From Auriscalpium vulgare (Eukaryota; Basidiomycota; Agaricomycetes; Russulales; Auriscalpiaceae): DNA of 64,000 nucleotides. The stretch covers positions 62,001 through 126,000 of the forward strand of contig JAHBBC010000039.1 of NCBI GenBank assembly GCA_019915015.1, read 5' to 3'. Within the stretch, counting starts at the first letter, position 1. Each line of letters begins with the position of its first letter. Shown piece by piece: positions 1-11,298 of the stretch. A program made the translations under genes and the position numbers. The notes beneath the pieces were generated by a model, which saw only the letters and a list, made by a program, of their open reading frames with translations, was not told the DNA's origin and did no database searches.

Positions 1-3000
1 ACAACGCCGATTTTCGTCCCCGTGTACATGTCATTGTCGACCCCGGGCCTCCTGTCGCTGCATCCCCTGTGTATACACTGCTACATGCTACACCCCACCC
101 GCCAGCACGCCGGTCCCCCGTCCGTACCCGTTACTATTCTCATTTGCCTCCGCGCGACCGTCGCGCTCGCCGCCTTCCTTTCTCTGTTCTTTCCTTCGAA
201 TGCATCCGAATAGCCCGCCGCCTCCTACCGTACCCACGGACCGCCCAGCGTAATGTTATCGCCCATCCCACTCTCCACTTTCATTTCGCTTCGTCTTGTT
301 TCGTTCTGTCCGTTCCGTGTCTTCTCCAGTGCGCCGCATACCATATTCTACTATATCCGTCGCAGGTCCCGCTTGCTCTCGCTTCGCTTCTGGAATCTGC
401 GGTGGGTGTGGTGCCGGTTGGTTGTACGTGATGCTGATTTTGTTCAAGTGGTCCCGGTACACAGGCTAGTATAGAGCATAGATGCACCTCGCGTGTACAT
501 AGTAATTCCCGCTGCAAATCGCGATTCTATACCCCTCGACGTGTCTCGGGCTCGGCGGGTAGGAGGAAGTTCGAGGCGCGGAGACTGGGCTGGTCCGCCG
601 CCCCTCTGCATAACTCGACCGATGCTCGTAAGTCCTCGGCTTGCCAATATTCCCTCTCCAGTCCAGCCATCCCAACGACCTTCCTATTCCGTTGCATACT
701 GTCCGACGCAGGCGGCGAGGGCTCGCCGAGGCGGGTGCGCGCGCACTCACGCTCTGCAGCCGCGAGACGTCGACGCAGCGGACGTTGCCACCGCGCCCGT
801 CCCCATCGCACCCGCCCGCCGTTAGAGTTCGCGCGGCCTTCTTCTCAGCGCGTCGCGGCCACCCTGAGAAGCGTGCGTGAATGAATGGATGCATGCATGA
901 AGGAATGAATGGCGTGGCATGTGCCGCCCGTGATGCCCTGCGCACCGGGGTGGGAACGTGCCTCGAATCGAAGCGAATCGGGCGTCGTCCTGGCGAGATA
1001 TTGGCTGTCTGCGTGGGCGATGGTGCACGGCGCCGGTGGGCGGATCGCGGGGTGCGAGCAGGTCTCAGTATCTCCATAATGTCGGCGGCTCCGCCTCAGC
1101 ACCGACACCCGAAGTCTAGGACAAACACCGGCCACACAGGAGCGCTGCCTGTGAGATCTGAGTACTGTACAGGAGCTCGCAGGACAGGATAGATTAAGCA
1201 GGGTCACGTCATGCGGGGCGGGGAGCAGCGCGTCAGGGGATAGCAGGATCAACAGTCGATAGCCGGCGCGCTTGGCAGAGTATCGTAGGGTCTCGTAAAG
1301 CGAGGGGCATCGTTCACTTCCGCGAGTTAAGCCTTTTGCGGGCACGCTTAGCCCGAGCAGGGTTTTCACGGGCCCAGTCCAATTCGGGCACAGCTAAGCT
1401 GGTTGACAGCGCTGAGCAGACTCGCCCGCCCGAGGGTCTCGCCCCCGGGGCGAGCGTCGCGCCTGCGCGGGATGACGCCAAGCTCTGCGCGCAGCCAATG
1501 ACAGTAGAGGCGCACGTACCGTGTACGACACAGGGCGGGCGCGCTGCAGCCGTACGTACGCACGGCGCGGCGTGGCACAGGACTGCAAGCGGCGGCACGC
1601 ACTGGCTGAGATCGCGATTGCATTCGCTCGCGTAGATCGCGCGCGCGCATTTGCGTTGTGTGCGACCCGCGCTAGGGGCGCCCTCGCGCGCCAGGTGCCA
1701 CCGATGCGTCGTGCCAATCTGCAGTGCGCGGTACGGCAGCGGTGGCGCGCGGGACGCCGTGCACCGTGCCCCGCGAGACGTGCTTCCCGCACCCCGTTTC
1801 AGGTCGACGAGGAGGGTGTCCGCGAAGGAGACGGTTGACAGGCGCAATTGCGCCACAAAATGCCGCGCGATGGAGGAGGCGGGCACAAATAGTATCGGGC
1901 GGCTTCGCCGTTGAGTTTCTGCGGGCCGGGCGGGCGGGGCAGTGCGATAGGGTTGCGCGGGGGCTGTCGGGTTGAATGGTAGATGGGACGTCGGGTCAGC
2001 TGTCGAGATCTTGGTGTTCGCCTTGGGAGACGAAGAGCCGTCGTCGAGGCGGAGCGGCACTTAGGTGCCCCGATGTATGTGCGCGAAGGAGAGGCAGGCG
2101 CATATAGATAGAGATGCAGCGCGTTCTTCACACCACGAACGGAAGCTGCGAGGGGGCCACGGGGCAGGAGATGAGGGTCACTGAGGCACCAGGGGACGTG
2201 GACGGACCACCCTGAAGGGACACATACAATCAGCGTGACATCTCGGAGAAGTTAAAATGCGAGGACACTTACTGGACACTTGCAATGTTTTCGTTATCAC
2301 TTTATTTCGAGTACAGAGAGGTACAGAGCAATGGTGTGGCGGGGATAAGTAAAGACGCCAGGGCATGCAGGGTGAAGTCGAAGTGTGCCTATACCTAATT
2401 GTTGGGAATGGAATTGGAGGAGCCGCGACGAACCGCATTTGCATCTGGTGTCCCAGCCGTCTGGTGAGCGCACGTATCAGTCAAGTTCGGGATGACAAGC
2501 GTTCTGCATTGCTCGAGAGGAAGACAGCGACGACTTGTACCGAAGCGAGAGTCTTGACTTGAGTGAGTCTGACGTTGCTGGTGGGGCAAGATCACGTGAG
2601 GGCAACCTCCTTGACGACGGAACTGACTTCGAGCCAGCGTTGCTGTCTTCGTCGCATCTTCGCTCTGTCAGACGGCTTTCTCTCTTGTTCCTGGGTTGTT
2701 ATGACTATAACTTTACTTCTGCGATGTCTTTCCAGGCTTGTCTCCGAACTCAGTCCGAACTCGTGGTCGATCTGGGAGTTGATGAAGGGGTCAAGAAGGC
2801 GTTCCTGATGAAGCGCGAGGCCACGTCCGCATAGCGGCACGGCGGTTCACAAGAGCATCGCTGGCAACTGCGACTGACCGTTCGCGAATATTTTATAGCT
2901 ACCCAACAGCTACCCGCTGCGGTGAAGACCAATGACGGTTCGTGACAATATTGACACATGGCGTACTCACTCGTCAGCGCCATGCCCAAGCCCGTGGCCG

Positions 3001-5380
3001 CATATGAGCTTCAGAACTAATGACCAAGTCCACTTCGAACAATCGGCATACCGCGTACAATGAATCCTAGTGGAGTAAAGGTATGTACGCCTTCCTGTCA
3101 CCTCCCATCTGCCTCATAATTCCAGGTACCGTTCCCAGGTTTAATGCTCCCGATTCCCTGTATCGAGCGACCAAAGTGCAGAAAATCCCAGTGTTATCCC
3201 GATCTCAGACTTGCTCCAGAGTCCAGACAATGGGATGCGGTAAGTGTGAGCCTGCGCCTGAGATTGCATCCGGCGATCGCACAAACCACACTCGGCAGCT
3301 GTCCCGCAGACTAGGCGCCGCGTCAGTGGCGACTTCGCTGCTCTGATTGTGCGGAGCAGTACCTGACCGTGGTGGCCAGCTTGACCAAGTACGGAAAATG
3401 GTGGCGTTCGGGGCGCCCGTTGGTGACCGCGTCCTCACGGCCGTGTTTCAGCACACAGGTGTGTTCCGCAGAGAGGCCGACGGTTCCAGCGCGCGAAGAG
3501 ACAAAGATAAGCTGACTGGCAAGCTGACTGTGCGTAGGAAATCGAAGCGCGATGGCGTATTTGGCAGCGATGCATCTCGTATAGCTGTGTGGCAGACGTC
3601 ACGGCTCCTATATCTAAGTTTGACAGGGTGTCGAGATGTCGCCTGACATGTGGGTATTACTTAGATCGCGGGGTTCTTGGGAGCCGGATCCTGGGAAAGA
3701 CGTTGGCAGAAGGAACGCAGTCAATGTGCGTGCTGTTGATTGATTGAATATGGGAGCTGGCTACTAGAGTCTGGAGGCCAGTGCGGTTGCATATGGGTAT
3801 GGCGCCTGGCCACGACTGTGAGGCCGAAGCGGTGCTTGTCTTGACGCTGTACCAGCACAGGGTGAGATAAGACACTATAAGAAAGCCTCCACAGCCAATG
3901 AACTCCAGCTCACAATTTTTCATGAAGGAAGCTTGAATGAACCCGACATGCTGTGCCGTAGAGACAGGCGCTTTTGCGACTGGGTATTGGAACAGACGGC
4001 GACCTTGATGGAGCAATCAAAGTGAATGGAAGAACTTCTCGGACGGCCTCTCGTACGCACTACACGGATGGCCCTCTCAATGTACATAAACGCAACCCCG
4101 GAGACGAGCGTGACTATATCAGAAAATTTCTCCAGATACAGTGAAGTCACAGCAGGCAACAAAGCTCCGGAGAAGGTGATCAAGGCACAGAGAAATGTGG
4201 CCCACTGTCACTTGTTCGCATTGCAGGAAAGATGCCGACATCATGAAGCGGTCGTCTACGAGGAGTCCAAGAAAGCACAGAAACAGATTTTCTGTAGACC
4301 GGCTTACGTGCTTCCTGCATGTATTTTATCTTCGTCTGCATGGTGCCATATCGCCGACACCCTCATTGCTGAACCTGGAGATGGTGATAGGCAGAAAACA
4401 ACTAGAGCGGGGCCGGGGTCAGCTTGAGGCAACCTTGGCAGACCGGCTTCTCGCCGAAAACCATCGAGACTATGGCACGACAACCATAAATTCTAGTGGC
4501 CAGGCCATCGTGATCAAGCAAGTCTGCAGACGCTGAAGGATTCGGTAGGCCACGCGGAGGTTGCCGTTGACAGTGACATACATCAGCAAAAGTGACGAAA
4601 TATCATGGTGTTTATATTGAGTTATACTGATATTGCCATGCAGATAAGGCAAGATAAGATATTCGGGCGCGGCCATTACTGCTGTCTGAGCAGGGTATAT
4701 GCACCCGATCTTTTTCACAAACACACAATCATACTGTCTGTATAACTCATGTGTAGTACTGGGACCTGTTGAGCTGGTCCTTTTTCCAGAATGGAGTCAT
4801 CGCTATTTGAAGGGAAGTAATATAACCTCATAAAATGTAATATAAGATTCTGGGGCTTTTGCTGATGTAGGTCCCCAGGCGACGATTGCCCTGGATGCTT
4901 TGCACAAGTTTGGAAATTGAAATGCTGCCTATGAAGTCAACGCCGTCGTCGTTGTAAATAAATCGGGAATTCGGCGGAAGAGCAGTCGCTGCGCGATGGG
5001 AGTCTAGGCTTTACAGACCAAGGAGCACGCTTTCAGGGTTTTGTAGTCAATTTCACCGCTTTGTGAGGAGCGGTACACCCATTCCACGATGAGGTCTTCG
5101 ACGTCAAGCATGTCGTCGTCTGCCAAAGGCTCTGCGATAAGACAGATGATGAGCTACGCCACATCACAAATGTAGCCGGCTGATGAAAAGTTGGGCGACC
5201 GATCGTACTCACATAGATGAGACCAAAAAGGTGGTCGATGTGGTACGATGGACTATTAACTGTCTTGAGTGGCTCAATCGGAATGCTAGCCACCGGGGTG
5301 AACACTGGCAGTAGTCACCGCGCCGCCTGCGCAATGGAATGGGACTATGAGCTCGCGCTTGCCATACGGCCAAGCAAGGT
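1..5380. other. No supportable gene
   Basis: About 5.4 kb, GC-rich up to about 2.1 kb and more balanced afterwards. Open frames exist on both strands (the longest is 248 codons on the minus strand, 1314-2060), but their translations are rich in Arg, Ala and Pro, look like GC-driven chance frames, and match no family I know. A hydrophobic minus-strand frame at 3920-4183 and a plus frame at 4026-4427 overlap each other, and neither has convincing splice context. I see no LTRs or terminal repeats here. Confidence 0.5.
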
Positions 5381-6309
5381 TACGATTCCCTGAGTTTACG
5401 AAGTTGAATCGTTTACTAGGGGGTTTTTCGGGGTTGTGCCTGCATCTATTCGGTCATGGTCGCCGGGTGCCGGTTTGATCCCCGGTTTGATTGCCGTTGC
5501 CTTTCGGATTTGCTCATCGACTCTATCTAATAATCTATCTCACACTTGGTTCATTCATCCTGACTTCCACCAGCACCAGCACACGTCCCGTCCCTTGTCT
5601 ATGCTCTGTTAATTGCAGTGACGAGCGAGCTGATGGGAAGTTTTCTGTGACGCACCTTCGGCATCTTCCGGTGGCCACACCCGGCCCGCTTGTTTGGCCC
5701 GCTGCCGATGCCTTGCCAACAGCTCGCGCGTCCCCTTCGAGTTGTCCCTCTCGCCCACGACTCGCGTCCACATCACTCCACATCCCATCCTCTCGACGTC
5801 TCGCGCACCTGCCATTAAGTCCCAGCGCATCACCATGCACTGCTGCAGTCTGCGCGCCGTCGACCAAGCATTCTGCGGCACAGCCATGATTGGCGCCCTG
5901 CGCACCATCGGGGGTGGGCGCGACAAACCAGCGGGCTGCGGGACACCCTCCTGCATCTGCTTGGGTCGGATTTGGTGCGTCATATTAGTGCGCAGTTGGC
6001 TGTGCAATCAAGCTTACGCTGCTCTAGCCTAGCCTCGCTGGACGCAGACAACGGGTCCGACCCGCTCGTCGACGCGTCCACTCTCGCCGCGCATCTGCGC
6101 TTCGTCTTCCACCCGACGCTCCAGCACTTGATACCCCTGCGCCTCCTTCCCCCGCAGCACGCGCTCCTCGCTAGCCTCCCCACCTGCGCGCACTGAGCTC
6201 ACAAACCGCGCGCTGTTGGACGATGCGTCATGCATCTGCGCAATCAGCACAGCGCGCGCCCTGTCCTCCGCGGCCGCGCGTGTTGGGAATTCCACATATC
6301 GTCTGTCAC

Positions 6310-6860
6310 TGGCAAGCGGTACACAGACACTGTGTCCATTGCTGGCTTGACCGTACGTTCGCAGCTCTTTGCTTGCTGAGAGTCTATCTGACGCATTGTT
6401 TTCTGCTGCAGGCCACGGGTCAGACCCTCGGCTCCGCGAAGACCTTTTCTATGGGCTTCGATAGCTCCCAGTTCCCTGCGGATGGGCTGCTCGGCATGAC
6501 ATTCCAGTCGCTCTCGGACTACAACACCAACCCGCTCTTCCAATTGCTCATCGCGGTGGGTATCGGCTGCGTCAACAACCAGCTGTACTCCGGAGACTTC
6601 ACCACCGTCGACGTCTCCACGGCGGTCAGTATTTCACCACACAATCGTGATCGTGATGCTGATGCTTATGCGGTCGCTGCGCAGGTACTGGCAGACGACC
6701 TTCGACAGCATCTCTGTCAACGGCCAGCAGGTCAAGGACAGCACCGCGGCCATCATCGACACCGGCACCACGCACTCCTCCACCGCCATCGCGGCACTCT
6801 GCGCGCAGATCAGCGCCGCCCAAGAGGATGACTCTCTCGGCACCTGCCTCTACAGCAGTG
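6310..6860 (+). pseudogene. Fragment of pepsin-type (A1) aspartic protease
   Basis: The middle of a secreted fungal aspartic protease of the polyporopepsin type. A first piece reads RYTDTVSIAGLT and is followed by an intron (GTACGT...CTGCAG, about 6351-6412). The next exon begins ATGQTLGSAKTF and runs to DGLLGM and NPLFQLL, a signature stretch of A1 proteases. A later exon reads YWQTTFDSISVNG and contains the second catalytic motif AIIDTGTT at about 6755-6775. The N-terminal signal/pro-region and first catalytic DTG are absent, as is the C-terminal third, so it cannot make an active enzyme. It lies inside element A, upstream of and parallel to the DUF2009 fragment, consistent with capture by that element. 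Confidence 0.75.
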
Positions 6861-7065
6861 CGTATTCCCCTCGTATGTGCGCCGCATTGTCGGTGACACC
6901 GCGTGCACAGTCCCGTGCTCGTTCAACACACATGCGGACCTGCGGGATGCGTCGGCGTGCGATGCGTGGCGCCGTGCGCACGTTCGCTTGGGACATGGGG
7001 GTGAGTTCTTCGTTCGTCTTGTGGGATATATCTTCTGATCCCAAGTCGACTAGGGTGTTTGCGGC

Positions 7066-7850
7066 TTGAGACGAGAGCTTGACTTGCTCATCGTGAAGGC
7101 GCCGGCCCCCCGTCCCAACCTTGAGCTCATCTCGCAGCCCAAGATCGGCACGGACCCGGGCAGGTGGTTCGTCCAATGCGCGCAGTACATCCCGACGCAC
7201 CTCACCCTCAGTGAGTGCAAGTTCCTGCGGCTGCTCGATGCGGCACTCCAGGTGTCCGAGTACCCAGACAAGATCGACACCATCGGACTCGGGCTGAGCA
7301 AGGCGAAGCGCGTCGTGTACCAGATTCGCGAACTGTGCGCGATTCTGTCGGGGCTTATGCTCGCGGCAGACTACAAGCAGGGCCAAGAGCTGTTTGTGGA
7401 GCGCGACGTCCAGGGGAACAAGGAGTTCTATCAATGGATATTCGAGCTAGGGCGGTGCTACAAGATCACGAACCCGGACAAGATGCGTATTACATATGGG
7501 AAGCTCATATACCTGCTGCAGGTGCGTCTACATCGACAGTCTCGTGCGGGCCGACGATATTGACGCACGCTGTAGGACAGTCAAACACCAGAAGTCAAGG
7601 ACATCCTCGGTTTCTCTTGCGTCGCCCCCATCAACACCGTCTACACGCTCCTCGACGCGCACAGAGCGCTGGACATGCTGCGCGACTCCCGCTCATCATT
7701 GTCGCAACGCAGGAACTCACCACGATCAACCGCGGCCAATGCGAGATCCAGCGCGACATCAAGGCGAAGGAGCGCGCGATCGAGACGCTCTCTTCATGTT
7801 GGGTGTCGGCGGACCTGTCCAAGGACACGGTGCAGCAGGCGCTGTACATG
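7066..7850 (+). pseudogene. Fragment of DUF2009 protein gene
   Basis: Matches the conserved DUF2009 family of fungi and plants (function unknown). The first exon (7066-7520) contains the diagnostic order LRLLDAALQVSEY, KAKRVVYQIREL, ILSGLMLAADYKQGQELF, YKITNPDKMR and TYGKLIYLLQ. An intron (GTGCGT...CTGTAG, about 7521-7575) joins to DSQTPEVKDILGFSC and INTVYTLLDAH. Near 7686 the frame shifts (one base missing) before IIVATQEL, and the reading continues to KAKERAIETL, DLSKDTVQQALY. The C-terminal third seen in full-length family members is not found downstream. Retained introns, the frameshift and the location within element A mark it as a captured, decayed copy of a host gene. Confidence 0.78.
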
Positions 7851-8855
7851 CCACATCACTCGCACGCACAGCTATTCCACCCTTCCCTTACGCCAAGTTG
7901 CCAATGCGCACCCTTCCGTACTCGCACCCAGTTCCACACCATGTCACCCCCGCGCTCGTCATCCCTACCCTTCCGCCCTTCGTGCGCCTTGTTACCTACC
8001 GCCCAGCCCGGCGCGACAACCATCCAACATCGACATTCCGCGCCCCCCAGCGTCTTCCCGGCCCCGACTCGCAGAGTGACAGTACCGCGGTAAGTTTAGC
8101 AGCTCGTCAGAGATCTGGCGCACGTCTCATGATCACCCCTCGCCCCCGTCAGCTCATCCTTCATTCACCCGCGGCGCTCGAACACTCCAGCCTCCACCTT
8201 GGACGCCACAGGCACGTTGCTCTTTGTGTCTATCAACACGCACCTCGTCAACCCCGCACGATGACCTTGAGTCACCCAACACACAGTGTCCGCACGCCGC
8301 ACACCGTCATTGCCACTTGCGAGCACGATGCCCGACAAGTCATCCACCAGCCCCGCACGCCGCACCTGCACGCCGCGCCTCGCCCTCGTCGTCCGACGTG
8401 CCGCAAAGTGCCGCGGGCCTTCACTACCGCCCCTCGCTCGCCAGCCTGCGCATTCGCCAATGCACAGCCACCCTCATCCTCAATACACTGCGAGTCTTGT
8501 TTGGCAGCTATTTGCTTGGAGTGTGTCTAACCAGGCACCACATGTGAATAGCTGCTCAGCAGTAAATGCTACTTCTTCGTATAGACTTGTAGAGTACATA
8601 CATATAAAATAAGTACAACAAATTCTGCAAAATCATAGTCCATACAATGACCAGTGTTTGAGGTCTCCCGCTTGAACACGTCTGAGTCTCCGGCGCGGAC
8701 CCGGGACCAAGCAGTGACTCTGGCCGTGAACGAGAAGGCCGTAAGCACCCAGTGGCAGGTGTCCCTCATTGTGCGCAACAGGTTGAATCTTCTCTCGGTG
8801 CCTATTCAGTCGGAATCGTACTGCCATGCTCAGCAATGGCTCTCTAAAAGCTAGT

Positions 8856-10155
8856 ATACATACAAAGTGTGACGGTCTCAATATACACCTCAAATATCTT
8901 GACTGACGTCTGCGGTCTGTCAGACAGCGATTAAGCTCTGTGGCATTGACACTGGATGAGACTTGAAGCTTGAAGCATGAAGAAGCTTGAACTTGCTTGA
9001 AGTGCAACGCACCGCAGCAAGCTTGATTAAACCGTCAGGTGCGATACTTGAGTTGTCCAGACAGCGAGTTAAGTACAGCATGGCGAAAGTCAGGCTGAGA
9101 GTTGACCATATGTATGTGGCTACGGGTGGCTTTTGCCCATCCGAACGGCAGAAGTCCGGCCGGTAGATGCCGGTCTGAGTCCGTGCACCATTGGACCGCG
9201 TCCCGCCTTCAACAGAAACTTGCTGCAGCACGCGGACCACCTCGACGCTCTCAGCTAGCTTCAAGCTTCATGTTGGGGACCGTGAACTGATGATAATAAT
9301 TATATAGGTTGAGTGCATTCCCATGGCATCAAAGGCCTCTGTTGGAATCTGTGCGAGGGGATGTAGACATTCTGGCGGGGTAGATTTCCAGGAACATCTC
9401 TTTCAGCCAGCCAGACGGACCACCACCGCACACAGCCCGTGAAGCCTCAATTCACGTCAACTCAGAGTCTCCGACAGCTCCAACCCCACCTACGTGTTGG
9501 TTCATCCTCGTCTTATGGACGTCTCACGCAAGACATATGGACACCGGGGCTCAACAAGTCGTCCTGTGTTCCTAATCAAGATGTCACGAGCTCAGTGGTG
9601 CAAATTGGTAGGTGTGCAGATCGGTTTCCTTGTAGCGTGGAGTGGACTGACGACCTGTCTTTTTAGTAACCGAAGACTGGCCAGGTCGATGGTACCGGTG
9701 CGCGCATGCTCCTCAAATGAGGCCAAGGACCGACGCACCGCACTAATAAGTTTGGATGAAACACCAGGAACTTAGGGCCAAGCGTGTACTGCAAAGCTGA
9801 TCCGGGCCAGGCATGCGCAAGGCAACACTAAGCGACTGCAAGTAGATCAACTTATCATCACGAAGCAGTGCCACACGTGCCGCCATACGTGCTGCCATAC
9901 CCTGAAGACATCCAGCATCAAATAAGCAGCACTCGCGAACGAAGTTGACCTCACCGGCTGCCTCGGCACACACAAAGTGCGTGCGACTTCATGGCCTGAC
10001 TGGGATAATGCTTGTGTTGCATCCCCGGAACAACGTACCAAATGTGTGCGAAACACACAGTGGTTGATGCAGTACAATCGTCCATGTGGAATTGTCCGAC
10101 ACGGAGAGCGCTGCGGGTACAATGAGTAACACGATGTCTGGCCAGGGGCACGGCG
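8856..10155. other. Intergenic, no gene seen
   Basis: Flank of element A through to the promoter of the small secreted protein gene. Frames on both strands are short and unconvincing. Confidence 0.5.
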
Positions 10156-10163
10156 TATAAATA
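10156..10163 (+). promoter_or_regulatory. TATA box of the small secreted protein gene
   Basis: TATAAATA, 57 nt before the start codon at 10220, with a pyrimidine/adenine-rich leader (CAACCCATCAGC, ATCCACCAACATG). The distance is normal for highly expressed basidiomycete genes. Confidence 0.65.
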
Positions 10164-10219
10164 TCCACTGCGACCCCCCAGATTCACCACCCTCCAACCC
10201 ATCAGCATAATCCACCAAC

Positions 10220-10441
10220 ATGAACGCACGCATCTTGTCCTGGTCCATCGTCATGCTGGCCCTTCAGCTCAGTGCCGTTCGCGCCGGTGTCATGCCCGAC
10301 AGTACGTCTCCAAGGCCGCGTCTCCTACAGAGCTGACCTGTGCCATGGTGTTCAGTCACCCCATGCGACAGTGGGCCCATTGAGGACCTCACATTGGTAC
10401 AGCGTGCCAACTGCTGCACGATAAATCCGAAGAATTGTTAG
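10220..10441 (+). CDS. Small secreted cysteine-containing protein, 55 aa, two exons
   Basis: Exon 1 is 10220-10301 and exon 2 is 10356-10441. The 54-nt intron has donor GTACGT, branch-like CTGAC (10332-10336) and acceptor TTCAG, and removing it keeps the frame to TAG. The product starts with a typical signal peptide: MNAR, a hydrophobic stretch of about 15 residues, and a likely cleavage after AVRA. The mature peptide is only about 33 residues with four Cys, in the order TPCDSGP, then NCC, then a C-terminal NC. The CDSGP...NCC pattern faintly recalls part of hydrophobin spacing, but a hydrophobin has eight Cys, so I do not call it one. A TATA box lies 57 nt upstream. It could be a secreted effector-like or signalling peptide; function is unknown. 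Both exons are too short to stand out as open frames. Confidence 0.72.
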
Positions 10442-11298
10442 TAAATTATAAACAGCGCAGTGGTGAGTTCTCAGGCTGGTGCGGGTCGACGGGAGCGCTA
10501 GACTGAGGAGTAGGTCTCCAGGGTTTTTTCAATAGTCGCTGGGGGTGCTAGAAGCGATTGTCAATGTAATGTCTCGTGTTGTGATAGTGTAGTGTTTGAT
10601 AGGGCTACAACACTGCTGCGTGCACCACGGTGAACGTCAAGAAAGCAATTACGCGACAACGTACCGCGACACCCTGAGGCCCGAAAAATATGGCGGGGCA
10701 TGGGAACTTGCTCCCTGCGCCTTTCTGGTCAACATGCCTCGCTGGCCGATGTCCCAACGCGCGAAGAGCGAAAAGTCAAGGTTGTAGTAAGAGAAACCGT
10801 TTGAGATGAAGTTCATCAAGAAAGAGCGCATCAACACCACTTGACAGGCTGTGCGATGACTCTGTGAGTCCTTCTGAAGCAGTTGGGCGACCTACGTACC
10901 TTGGGAGAATATGGCTTGGTCGTCCTGTACGGTACCAAAGTAAGCGAGAGCACAGCGAGTTCTCGTGATTGTACTATTGGGGGCCTAGATGCGCGGGTAG
11001 CGGGTGTTGACCGCGAAGATGTGCTACCATGCAAGGCATGGCACGGCCCTAAACTGGGTCGCGCCATTAAATAAGTGTGGGCTATAAAGAAGCCATGGAT
11101 GTTCTGCACATAAAGTGTTGTCTTCGAAGAGGCTGCGGCCACGGCCGGGAATGTGATGAAGGCAGGACGTGACTGGGTGACCGTGACCGTGATGGTGGCC
11201 GGGCCGGCTCCGTCTTCCGTCTTCCGTCTTCCCACCTGCGAGGGCTGGCATGAGGCCTACCAAAGCCTTCTCACCGCCGCACGCGGACGTCAGGCAGC
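10442..11298. other. Intergenic, no gene seen
   Basis: About 850 bp between the small secreted protein gene and the DUF2235 relic. I found no convincing exon pair or repeat. Confidence 0.5.

Larger units (their letters stand above)
5381..8855 (+). mobile_element. Element A: non-autonomous helentron-like element carrying host gene fragments
   Basis: Begins TACGATTCC (5381-5389). The first ~112 bp match element B (45588 onward) almost perfectly. The 3' side has the inverted copy GGAATCGTA (8812-8820), two bases, then a bulged hairpin GCCATGC/GCA-a-TGGC (8823-8840), then exactly 14 nt (8841-8854, ending CTAG) and a T. The inverted repeat sits at the very 5' end but inside the 3' end, followed by a hairpin. 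That asymmetric layout is known for Helitron2/helentron elements, and it differs from classical TIR transposons. No Rep-helicase is present, so the element is non-autonomous. It carries an aspartic protease fragment (6310-6860) and a DUF2009 fragment (7066-7850), both retaining introns, as Helitron captures do. The 5' and 3' breakpoints are ambiguous by one T. The superfamily assignment is inference; the shared termini are seen directly. Confidence 0.72.

Noticed and set aside
1314..2060. 248-codon minus-strand ORF
   Set aside because: Arg/Ala/Pro-rich translation in GC-rich DNA, several competing frames, no motif or splice context.
5381..8820. Classical TIR transposon ending at TACGATTCC / GGAATCGTA
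   Set aside because: Similarity between elements A and B continues beyond GGAATCGTA through a hairpin and 14 more bases, so the inverted repeat is subterminal on the 3' side.
10220..10441. Hydrophobin
   Set aside because: Only four cysteines, and the mature length is about 33 residues; hydrophobins have eight Cys in fixed spacing.
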